From Acipenser ruthenus (lineage: Eukaryota > Chordata > Actinopteri > Acipenseriformes > Acipenseridae), in contig NC_081198.1 of assembly GCF_902713425.1 (NCBI RefSeq), positions 21,249,188 to 21,313,187 on the forward strand: 64,000 bases of DNA. Reading direction: 5' to 3'. Position numbers and translations under genes: made by a program. The notes beneath the pieces were generated by a model that was not told where the DNA came from, ran no database searches, and saw nothing but the letters and a program-made list of their open reading frames with translations. The first letter of the stretch is position 1. Every line of letters starts with the position of its first letter. This document shows, piece by piece, positions 1-7,707 of this stretch.

Positions 1-3000
1 GGCATGTCTCCTCCGCCCCACAGCCCTCTCTGGGACATCTAGAGGTTCTCGAGAGATTCCTTGCATTCAACATTGCTCTCACAGGCAAGATGTCATGGGC
101 CACCAGCCAGGACAGGTCACGATGCCGATTCACTAGGCCAGGATGGGCCACATTCCTCCACACCCTCTTTGGGTCGGCAAGCATAGCACCCTTGACTGAA
201 CACATTTGTTCCCTTTCCTGTACAAAAACAGATAGTTTTTTTTTATTGAAAAACACATCCTTTCCACACTTCTCCATATCTCGGTCTTTTAAAAACCTTT
301 TAATAATTGCATAGTGATACGGTATCTCAAACGCAGTGGGAACAGTCAATGAGATATTCATTATTTTCAGACTCCTGAGATACGATCCCAAAAAAAACCT
401 AACAAAAAACGCCCCTTTACAGACTCCATTTACGCACATATCAAAATGAAAACATACATACTTTATCATTAAAAACATGAATATATCTGGCAACCCTTTA
501 CCGCCCTTTAGCTTCCCTTTACCCACAATCTCCCTTCTCAATCTCTCCCATTTTGATCCCCAGAAGAAGTGGAACAGCTCTCTCCTGAGAACACAAACCG
601 TCTGCTTGGCTGGAGGAAAAATCATAGAGGTATACAACAAAATAGGCAAAATGACAGCTTTAACAATCAGAACCTTCCCTTCCAGTGTGAGGTTCCGCAA
701 CTTCCAGTATCCCAACTTCTTCTTGACTTTTACACCCACCTCCTCCCAATTCTTAGTTCCATCACCTACAGCCCCAAAATTGACCCCCAATATTTTAATA
801 CAGTCCCTCTTTACATTTAAGTCCTTCCCGACCGCCGTATCCCACTTCCCATAAAACATAATTTCACTCTTCTCTTTGTTTAGCTTGGACCCAGATGCCT
901 TACAAAATTGTTCTGTTATAGCTAAAACTTTACTCACAGATGGTTCGTCAACACAAACAACATTCACATCGTCCATGTAAAGGGCACACTTGACTTCCAT
1001 CCCCCCACTCCCAGGGATTCTAAAACCAGTGATATTTTTCTCCTTTCTCAGAAGCTGCGCTAGAGGTTCCATACAGCATATAAACAGTAAGGGGGATAAC
1101 GGACACCCTTGCCTAACACCACAGTTTATTCCAACTGTTTTAGACAAAACCCCATTTATCAATATCCTGCTCTCAATCCCTTTGTACAGCAGACCCACCC
1201 AGGCTAGAAACCTCTCCGGAAACCCCATCTTTAGCAGAATATGAAACATAAACTGGTGCGAGATCCGATCGTAAGCCTTCTCCAAATCTAAATTTAATAA
1301 ACAGATCCTCATATTTCTGTCTCTCGCGTAACAGATGGTGTCACGAATCATTACCAGACTGTCCGTGATCCTCCTTCCAGGCACAGCACAGGTCTGATCC
1401 GGGTCTATCACTTCCTCCAATACATTTTTCATCCTAAGAGTTAAAATCTTACTAAAAATTTTAAAATCCACATTCAATAGACTAATAGGCCTCCAATTCT
1501 TCAAATCTTGTTTATCGTTTTTTTTAAAAATCAGAGTAATTATCCCTTGTCTGAAACTTTCAGGCAAGATCTCTTGTTTCCCAAACTCTTTAAAAACCAA
1601 AAGAATATCCCTTGCTATAATATCCCAGAATTTCAAATAAAACTCCAAAGGAAGTCCATCACTTCCTGGGACCTTCCCTCTTTTAAAACTTTTCATTGCC
1701 TTCCCCACCTCCTCTAGAGTTAAATCTTCTTCCAGGTGTTTCCCATTAACCACTTTCCCCTCCAAGGCCCTCTCCAGCTCCTCCATTTTATCTTTCTCCC
1801 CCTCCCTCTCTCCATATAGTTCTTTATAAAACCCCTCAGCCACACCCAACATCTCCTCAGTAGTTGAGACCACAACACCATCCTTCTTCAACCCTCCCAT
1901 TGTTTTGCTCCCCTCAACAACCTTTTTGAAAAAGAAACGAGAACATGTTTCATTTTCTTCCAACACCTTAACCCGACTCTGGAAAATGACTTTTTTACAT
2001 CCTCTCTCAAAAATGTCTTTTAATTCTTTTTTTACCTGATTTATTTCTTCATTAAAGTCAAAACCCCTCTCCCTCAATCTATAATATCGGTTTAATCTTT
2101 TACTTAACCCTCCAATTTTCCTCTTTTCTTTTCCAGCCTTCCTCTTGCCCACCATAATAAAGAATTCTTTAATCCTTTTTTTAACTTCTTCCCACCACTG
2201 CCCTCCTGTTTCAAAACACCCCTTCAGAGATCTCCATTCCTCATACCTCACCTGGAATAAGGCTTCTATAGCCTTATCCTCTAACAGTGAAATATTTAGC
2301 TTCCACACACCCTTCCCCAAAGTGACACATGCAACCAAATCAATTTTTACATTTAAAACCAAGTGATCCGAAAAGAAAACTGGGCTCACTGTACAGTCTA
2401 TACATTTAACCCCCTTGCTCACAAAAACAAAGTCAATTCTCGAGCTTTGTGTTCCATTATCCCTCACCCATGTGAACCCCTTCTCATCAGGCTTGTGCTT
2501 ACGAAATAAATCAATCAATTTAAAATCTTTAACAATCTCGTTTAGTACCAGCGAGGATTTATCCAATTTGAAGCCATCCTTTATAGGTGCTTTCTCCTCC
2601 TTCCTAAGAACACAATTAAAATCACCTGCTAATACCACTGTTTTATTCCTCACTAAAACACCTCTTAAATCATTGAATAACTCAGTTCGCTCATGTACAT
2701 TTGGTGATGCATATACATTAACAAAAACACAATCTTTCCCCATATAACAAATGTCTACTCTCAAAAGTCTCCCAGACTTCACCACAGTACTCCCTTTCAC
2801 CACCAAATTCCTATTTTTAATTAAAATGGCTACCCCATCAGATTTATTTTCATCAGACCCACTCCAAAAGGATGGCCCATATTTCCATTTCTTCCCCATG
2901 TCCAAATAATTCTCCTTAAAAGGAAGACCACACTCCTGTAACATAATCACATCAAAATTCTGACTGCCTAAAAAGGACAAAACAGCCTCACCCCTCAGGC

Positions 3001-3046
3001 TGCTCTTCATACTCCTTACATTTATAGTAGCCACTGAAAGCGCCAT
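1..3046 (-). CDS. Element 0 ORF2: APE endonuclease-reverse transcriptase, partial (3' cut by window)
   Basis: I read this frame codon by codon from the ATG at 3046 to base 2 (1015 codons) and met no stop. The N-terminus is an APE-type endonuclease with the LQECG glutamate motif, an AGDFNC motif and an SDH motif, expected to nick the target DNA. The reverse transcriptase carries PGSDG, LDLEKAYDR, GVRQGCPLSPLL and the catalytic YMDD (residues 690-693, about 968-979). Near the left edge the start of a C-terminal zinc finger is visible (CPREGC, about 20-37), matching the finger of the Keno-like ORF2. By comparison with the 1147-aa homologue roughly 130 residues are missing beyond the edge. The start lies 41 nt after the ORF1 stop. 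The protein would carry out target-primed reverse transcription into U2. Confidence 0.88.
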   Translation of the reverse strand, partial: MALSVATINVRSMKSSLRGEAVLSFLGSQNFDVIMLQECGLPFKENYLDMGKKWKYGPSFWSGSDENKSDGVAILIKNRNLVVKGSTVVKSGRLLRVDICYMGKDCVFVNVYASPNVHERTELFNDLRGVLVRNKTVVLAGDFNCVLRKEEKAPIKDGFKLDKSSLVLNEIVKDFKLIDLFRKHKPDEKGFTWVRDNGTQSSRIDFVFVSKGVKCIDCTVSPVFFSDHLVLNVKIDLVACVTLGKGVWKLNISLLEDKAIEALFQVRYEEWRSLKGCFETGGQWWEEVKKRIKEFFIMVGKRKAGKEKRKIGGLSKRLNRYYRLRERGFDFNEEINQVKKELKDIFERGCKKVIFQSRVKVLEENETCSRFFFKKVVEGSKTMGGLKKDGVVVSTTEEMLGVAEGFYKELYGEREGEKDKMEELERALEGKVVNGKHLEEDLTLEEVGKAMKSFKRGKVPGSDGLPLEFYLKFWDIIARDILLVFKEFGKQEILPESFRQGIITLIFKKNDKQDLKNWRPISLLNVDFKIFSKILTLRMKNVLEEVIDPDQTCAVPGRRITDSLVMIRDTICYARDRNMRICLLNLDLEKAYDRISHQFMFHILLKMGFPERFLAWVGLLYKGIESRILINGVLSKTVGINCGVRQGCPLSPLLFICCMEPLAQLLRKEKNITGFRIPGSGGMEVKCALYMDDVNVVCVDEPSVSKVLAITEQFCKASGSKLNKEKSEIMFYGKWDTAVGKDLNVKRDCIKILGVNFGAVGDGTKNWEEVGVKVKKKLGYWKLRNLTLEGKVLIVKAVILPILLYTSMIFPPAKQTVCVLRRELFHFFWGSKWERLRREIVGKGKLKGGKGLPDIFMFLMIKYVCFHFDMCVNGVCKGAFFVRFFLGSYLRSLKIMNISLTVPTAFEIPYHYAIIKRFLKDRDMEKCGKDVFFNKKKLSVFVQEREQMCSVKGAMLADPKRVWRNVAHPGLVNRHRDLSWLVAHDILPVRAMLNARNLSRTSRCPREGCGAEETC

Positions 3047-3087
3047 AATAATAATAATAATAATAAAAAAAAACATCCATTTTAAAT
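3047..3087 (-). repeat. Short ATT microsatellite between the ORFs of element 0
   Basis: An ATT-type triplet run with an adjoining A tract on the plus strand separates the ORF1 stop from the ORF2 ATG. It may be a linker for reinitiation; no other signal is seen. Confidence 0.6.
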
Positions 3088-4464
3088 CTAACTATAGCCA
3101 CTACCAACATCTTCCAAGCATGGCCCTAGAAAAGGTGCCTCGTTCTGTTCTTTCACAGGATAATCTTCTCTTTCTGACCCTGAGGGGGAAGACACACCCT
3201 CAACCCCAAACTCACAACACACCACCCCATCATCCTGAGTCACAATATTTTTTTCCTGATCAGTTTCCTCAAAATAATCAAATTTCCTTTTTTTTGAATT
3301 TTCCAGTTCCTTCATTTCAAAGTCCCTGCTTTCATCCTCGCTCCCCAATGAGGACTCCAAACATATTAATAAATCACTTGCAGTACTACAAGGACTGCTG
3401 GGAATTTTGCACACCTCCTGCTGCAACTCTCCACCAGCCACCGCCCTACCAGGCCCCGCCTCCGGCTTCTTACTTTCAGCTGCACCTGTTTCACCCTCAA
3501 TTACCTTCTGCCCCTCAGGACCAATCACCTTAGCATTCCCCACATTTGGATCTGACTCCACCCTATCCTCTTCCACCTCCTCACCTGATGAAGACACAAC
3601 CAAATCCTCAACCAAACACCCTTTCAAAACGACTTTGTCCTTGTCCTGAACCTCTTTCCCTACATCCTCAGTAGTGCTTTTTTCCCCAACCTCACCATCT
3701 TTAACCACCGCCACACCTGCATTGTTGTAATCCTCTTTCAACATGTTAGCATATGATTTGGGGCAGTTCCTAAACAAATGAGATGTTTCACCGCACAAAT
3801 TGCACTTCCTTTCATTCGTACATTCAGCATAGACATGGCCAACACCCCTACACTTTTTGCATATTATCTGTTTACAAGCCTCACGAAGGTGCCCCATTTC
3901 TCCACAGTTTCTACACAACTTTGGCTGACCCTGATAGTATACCAGCCCTCTATTTTCACCAAGCACAATAGTCTGAGGAATATGCTCCAAACCGCCATAC
4001 CCCCCATAGTCTGGTCTCTGTACTACTGGAATCTTCCAGGAACAAGTCCAAATCCCCTCTGCATCCATCACTTTCACAGGTGACCCTTTAACTGTACAAA
4101 AACGTGCTAACCAAGTAGCCACATCCTCTGCTTCCACTAGCTCATTAAACATCTTTACAAACACAGTTTTCACTCCAGTGTAACTTAACCTCTCTACATT
4201 AAACTCACTCAACAAACCCTCATATCTCTTTTCCTCATACCTTCTCCAAAAATATTCCATGACAGAAGAACTCATCAAGCTCACATCCCACCCCCTCCCT
4301 CCTGGAAGATTAATAAGACAAAAGATATCACCAGGCTTAAGGCCCAGCTCTTTCTGTAAAACTCGCTTGGAAAAATCAGTTCTAGTGACCAATAAACCCT
4401 CACTTTCTTTCAAACAAAACCTAGCACAATGGTGCCTCCGCACTCCTACCCTAGTAGCGGCCAT
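3088..4464 (-). CDS. Element 0 ORF1: CCHC zinc-knuckle RNA-binding protein
   Basis: A 458-aa open frame starting at the ATG at 4464. Two GTG codons precede it in frame, but the ATG is the natural start. Three retroviral-type knuckles follow one another at about residues 184-197, 202-215 and 221-234 (CX2CX4HX4C, for example CRNCGEMGHLREAC). The N-terminal 180 residues resemble the N-terminus of the Keno-like ORF1, including a conserved HIP..IVLG.NRGLV.Y segment just before the knuckles. The C-terminal half is acidic and of low complexity. Such LINE ORF1 proteins bind the element RNA and form the RNP with ORF2. No break is visible. Confidence 0.85.
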   Translation of the reverse strand: MAATRVGVRRHHCARFCLKESEGLLVTRTDFSKRVLQKELGLKPGDIFCLINLPGGRGWDVSLMSSSVMEYFWRRYEEKRYEGLLSEFNVERLSYTGVKTVFVKMFNELVEAEDVATWLARFCTVKGSPVKVMDAEGIWTCSWKIPVVQRPDYGGYGGLEHIPQTIVLGENRGLVYYQGQPKLCRNCGEMGHLREACKQIICKKCRGVGHVYAECTNERKCNLCGETSHLFRNCPKSYANMLKEDYNNAGVAVVKDGEVGEKSTTEDVGKEVQDKDKVVLKGCLVEDLVVSSSGEEVEEDRVESDPNVGNAKVIGPEGQKVIEGETGAAESKKPEAGPGRAVAGGELQQEVCKIPSSPCSTASDLLICLESSLGSEDESRDFEMKELENSKKRKFDYFEETDQEKNIVTQDDGVVCCEFGVEGVSSPSGSEREDYPVKEQNEAPFLGPCLEDVGSGYS

Positions 4465-4707
4465 CACCACAAAATTAGAAAAGAGAAAAAAACGCCACCA
4501 AAAAAAAAGATAAGCCCCCGAAGGGACTTACCCCCCAGCTTCCTTCCTCTGTCCTGTCCTACTCTCTCCTCACAGCAACCGCAAAGAACCAAACCAGAAC
4601 CTGGGGGAACAAAACAAAAACAAATTATATAACACAAAAATATACAATTCTCAAATAAGTTTCCGCAACCAAATGCTATCGCTTCCAACCAAGAGATTCC
4701 CCGCACG

Positions 4708-4749
4708 CAGGTACTACACTTGATCTGAGCCAAGAGGCCGAGAAGCGAT
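4708..4749 (-). ncRNA. U2-like 5' head next to element 0 (U2 nt 1-38, possibly to 42)
   Basis: The first 38-42 nt of U2, reading minus from 4749, with two internal differences from the array sequence (nt 16 T to C at 4734; nt 23 A to C at 4727) and a third at nt 39. The U2 promoter region upstream of it matches the array closely. It is either the 5' remnant of the invaded U2 gene or a U2-derived head carried by element 0 itself. Confidence 0.75.
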
Positions 4750-5324
4750 GGCGACTTGGCCCTTGCCCGGGGCCCCCCAGCCCGGACGGCACAGGGGGAT
4801 TCAAAGGTGGGTGCAAAATTTCAAGCACAAGCAGACCCCAAAAAAACGGGCTGCTGCTTCCAGAGGGGAAATGTGCAATTTAAGCAGGAGAAAACAAAAC
4901 AAAGCAAAAACACACACATAACACCAAAAACAAAACATAAACTGGCGGAGTGCGTCTTACAAATAGTCATGCCAAGCTGCTATGCTGTGCAAGGTGCCTT
5001 GGGTAACTACAACTGTGCCTCGCTGGCTGGCTGGCTTGCTAAGAAGGTCCTGGCATAGGGACATGTTCCACCACACTTGTCTGGTTAGCTGCATGCTCCC
5101 AGGAAACAACCTGCTGCTGTCTACATCATCACCACATGTGAATAAAAGAAAGAAAGACAGCAAGAAAGAAAGAGAGAAAGAAAGAGAGAAAGAGAGAAAG
5201 AAAGAGAGAAAGAAAGAAAGAGAGAAAGAAAAAAAAAAGAAGTAAAACGGCGGGAAAACTTGCATCAACACTGGCACTCTCCCTCCAGCAGGGGTAGACA
5301 AAATGCTCACAGGAGAGATCCAGA

Positions 5325-5340
5325 TCTGACTTTGACCAAC
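5325..5340 (-). terminator. snRNA 3' box (representative; present in every unit)
   Basis: On the minus strand the 16 bases match the vertebrate snRNA 3' box pattern (GTT, short spacer, AAA-purine, AGA). It begins 12 nt past the inferred U2 3' end, a normal distance. This element directs Integrator-dependent 3' end formation of Pol II snRNAs. The same motif follows the other U2 genes and also follows the U2 3' fragments downstream of each Keno-like LINE. Confidence 0.8.
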
Positions 5341-5351
5341 ATTAGAGAAAG

Positions 5352-5539
5352 GTGTGCACCGTTCCCGGAGGTACTGCAATACCGGGCCGATGCGTGGAGT
5401 GGACGGAGCAAGCCCCTGTTCCATCTCCCGATTCCAAAAATCAATTTAATATATGGTCCCCTGATAGGGGACGTATCAGATATTAAACTGATAAGAACAG
5501 ATACTACACTTGATCTTAGCCAAAAGGCCGAGAAGCGAT
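5352..5539 (-). ncRNA. RNU2: U2 spliceosomal snRNA
   Basis: A 188-nt U2 gene read from 5539 downwards. It begins ATCGCTTCTCGGCC and contains GUAGUA (nt 33-38) for pairing with the intron branch site, stem-loop IIa (about nt 49-64), a perfect GUCCCC/GGGGAC hairpin around nt 68-84, a GAUUUUUGG Sm site near nt 100, and stem-loop IV with a UAUUGCAGUACC loop near the 3' end. These elements match vertebrate U2, which base-pairs with the branch point and U6 in the spliceosome. This copy carries the array consensus and has PSE, DSE and 3' box in place. I see nothing that would stop it working. Confidence 0.95.
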
Positions 5540-5588
5540 GGCGACTTGGCCCTTGCCCGAGGCCCCCCAGCCCGGACGGCACAGGGGG

Positions 5589-5605
5589 ATTCAAAGGTGG
5601 GTGCA
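5589..5605 (-). promoter_or_regulatory. Candidate PSE of U2 (representative)
   Basis: At -50 to -66 from the U2 start, where vertebrate snRNA PSEs lie, the minus strand reads GCACCCACCTTTGAATC, with the ACC...AA pattern of the element bound by SNAPc. No TATA box follows, as expected for Pol II-transcribed U2. The motif recurs at the same place in nearly all units; variants occur upstream of the genes at 30824-31011, 50385-50572 and 51977-52164. Confidence 0.6.
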
Positions 5606-5746
5606 AAATTCCAAGCACAAGCAGACCCCCAAAAAACGGGCTGCTGCTTCCAGAGGGGAAATGTGCAATTTAAGCAGGAGAAAACAAAACAAAGCAAAAA
5701 CACACCCATAACACCAAAAACAAAACATAAACTGGCGGAGTGCGTC

Positions 5747-5795
5747 TTACAAATAGTCATGCCAAGCTGCTATGCTGTGCAAGGTGCCTTGGGTA
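5747..5795 (-). promoter_or_regulatory. Candidate DSE of U2: octamer-like and SPH/ZNF143-like sites (representative)
   Basis: At -208 to -215 there is an octamer-like site (6 of 8 with ATGCAAAT). At -239 to -256 the minus-strand TACCCAAGGCACCTTGCA matches 14 of 18 positions of the ZNF143/Staf consensus as I recall it. Both lie at the distance known for vertebrate snRNA distal enhancers, and the arrangement is kept in all complete units. Confidence 0.5.
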
Positions 5796-6141
5796 ACTAC
5801 AACTGTGCCTCGCTGGCTGGCTTGCTTGCTAAGAAGGTCCTGGCATAGGGACATGTTCCACCACACTTGTCTGGTTAGCTGCATGCTCCCAGGAAACAAC
5901 CTGCTGCTGTCTACATCATCACCACATGTGAATAAAAGAAAGAAAGACAGCAAGAAAGAAAGAGAGAAAGAAAGAGAGAAAGAGAGAAAGAAAGAGAGAA
6001 AGAAAGAAAGAGAGAAAGAAAAAAAAAAGAAGTAAAACGGCGGGAAAACTTGCATCAACACTGGCACTCTCCCTCCAGCAGGGGTAGACAAAATGCTCAC
6101 AGGAGAGATCCTGATCTGACTTTGACCAACGTTAGAGAAAG

Positions 6142-6329
6142 GTGTGCACCGTTCCCGGAGGTACTGCAATACCGGGCCGATGCGTGGAGTGGACGGAGCA
6201 AGCCCCTTTTCCATCTCCCGATTCCAAAAATCAATTTAATATATGGTCCCCTGATAGGGGACGTATCAGATATTAAACTGATAAGAACAGATACTACACT
6301 TGATCTTAGCCAAAAGGCCGAGAAGCGAT
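6142..6329 (-). ncRNA. RNU2: U2 snRNA
   Basis: Full-length, 790 bp from the previous gene. One difference from the array consensus, nt 122 C to A (position 6208), shared with the copy at 12780-12967, which is its partner in the 6638-bp duplication. Promoter and 3' box are present. Confidence 0.94.
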
Positions 6330-6925
6330 GGCGACTTGGCCCTTGCCCGGGGCCCCCCAGCCCGGACGGCACAGGGGGATTCAAAGGTGGGTGCAAAATT
6401 TCAAGCACAAGCAGACCCCAAAAAAACGGGCTGCTGCTTCCAGAGGGGAAATGTGCAATTTAAGCAGGAGGAAACAAAACAAAGCAAAAACACACACATA
6501 ACACCAAAAACAAAACATAAACTGGCGGAGTGCGTCTTACAAATAGTCATGCCAAGCTGCTATGCTGTGCAAGGTGCCTTGGGTAACTACAACTGTGCCT
6601 CGCTGGCTGGCTGGCTTGCTAAGAAGGTCCTGGCATAGGGACATGTTCCACCACACTTGTCTGGTTAGCTGCATGCTCCCAGGAAACAACCTGCTGCTGT
6701 CTACATCATCACCACATGTGAATAAAAGAAAGAAAGACAGCAAGAAAGAAAGAGAGAAAGAAAGAGAGAAAGAGAGAAAGAAAGAAAGAGAGAAAGAGAG
6801 AAAGAAAAAAAAGAAGTAAAACGGCGGGAAAACTTGCATCAACACTGGCACTCTCCCTCCAGCAGGGGTAGACAAAATGCTCACAGGAGAGATCCAGATC
6901 TGACTTTGACCAACGTTAGAGAAAG

Positions 6926-7060
6926 GTGTGCACCGTTCCCGGAGGTACTGCAATACCGGGCCGATGCGTGGAGTGGACGGAGCAAGCCCCTGTTCCATCT
7001 CCCCATTCCAAAAATCAATTTAATATATGGTCCCCTGATAGGGGACGTATCAGATATTAA
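6926..7060 (-). pseudogene. RNU2: U2 3' fragment (nt 54-188) beside copy 1
   Basis: The 3' part of the U2 gene split by copy 1, beginning at U54 and followed by an intact 3' box. Confidence 0.93.
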
Positions 7061-7600
7061 TACTCTTTTATTGAGATTTTACATTTTTTTACATTTACAC
7101 CCATTCGTTTTTTCATTCATTTTACATTTCTTTTAAAGATGACATTCATGCATACAGACATACATTTTGTTTTAAAAGCATTTAAAATACATTTAAAAAC
7201 ACCAAGACAATTGTGCTTTGTACATGGTTAAAACAGACACAGATTAAAATCAACATGAAAAAAACCTGTGCTGTTTTAAAAGTGACTGGAAAAAAAGAAC
7301 CATCTATAAAAAACCAGTGCTTGTGAGGGCCGGGGAGTGCTCTCTAAAAGGTTCAAAAGTGAACATAAAACTAGATCTAAAACAGGGACAGGGGAAAAGG
7401 GACAGTGTATAAAACAGTGAGTTAAAATTCTAAAATTTTAAAACACTTAAAATGTAACTTTTAATAGTTTACATTAAAAATCTTAAAGATACATAAAACA
7501 AAACAAAACAAAATCAAATAAAACATTCAACGTAAATCAAATAAAAGTCCATAAAACTGAAACAAAAGACTACATAAAACCAGGGCACCGTTGAAAAACG

Positions 7601-7637
7601 GTCATGCCAGCTAAAAAGGGCGGAATGCTGGCATGAC
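7601..7637 (-). other. Conserved 3' UTR hairpin of the Keno-like LINE
   Basis: A perfect 11-bp inverted repeat (GTCATGCCAGC / GCTGGCATGAC) with a 15-nt loop, about 70 nt downstream of the ORF2 stop. A second, 6-bp stem (ACCGTT / AACGGT, about 7587-7602) lies directly beside it. Also present at 14239-14275, 20827-20863, 32329-32365, 53463-53499 and 61466-61502; broken by a deletion in copy 5. Possibly an RNA structure recognised by ORF2, though this is inference. Confidence 0.6.
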
Positions 7638-7707
7638 AAAATAAATAAAAGGCTTAGCGGTGCCCCGTAGTCCCGCTCCTAGGAGCTAGCGGTTCCAGTT
7701 TTTTCCT

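Larger units (their letters stand above)
1..4707 (-). mobile_element. Element 0: Tx1-clade LINE, second family, 3' end outside window
   Basis: A non-LTR retrotransposon in U2 orientation. In its own 5' to 3' order it has a roughly 240-bp 5' UTR (4465-4707), ORF1 (3088-4464), a short ATT-repeat linker (3047-3087) and ORF2 (3046 down to base 1). The proteins have the same architecture as the Keno-like copies further right but differ at most residues, so this is a separate family. Both ORFs are open as far as visible. Its 5' side abuts U2 sequence near nt 38-42, next to the GUAGUA branch-site recognition element, not the stem IIa site used by the other family. The 3' junction lies left of the window, so the target-site duplication cannot be seen. 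Confidence 0.85.
4708..7060 (-). repeat. U2 array block A: about three tandem units
   Basis: Tandem units of 790 bp with U2 start sites at 4749, 5539 and 6329, followed by the 3' part of a fourth gene. Each spacer holds, in U2 direction, a distal element, a PSE, the U2 gene, a 3' box and a CT/CTTT microsatellite (about 5140-5242, 5930-6032 and 6720-6816; GA/GAAA on the plus strand). Nothing else coding is seen in the spacers. Plus-strand frames across them are coincidental. Confidence 0.9.

Noticed and set aside
4957-5424. Repeated 150-codon minus-strand frames across U2 and the microsatellite (rich in Ser, Phe, Leu)
   Set aside because: They translate the U2 gene, the CT repeat and the promoter. 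Repetition follows the DNA repeat, and length changes with the microsatellite, so there is no protein constraint.
5510-5848. Repeated 112-codon plus-strand frames through U2 and its promoter (also lysine/glutamate-rich frames over the GA repeat)
   Set aside because: Antisense to U2 and its regulatory elements, with no protein-like features. They recur only because the unit recurs.
7061-7707. Possible poly(A)-type LINE tail or LTR at the junction
   Set aside because: The A-rich 3' UTR contains AAAAC repeats, but the terminus is AGTA joined straight to U2. There are no terminal repeats, so it is a non-LTR element without a poly(A) tail.
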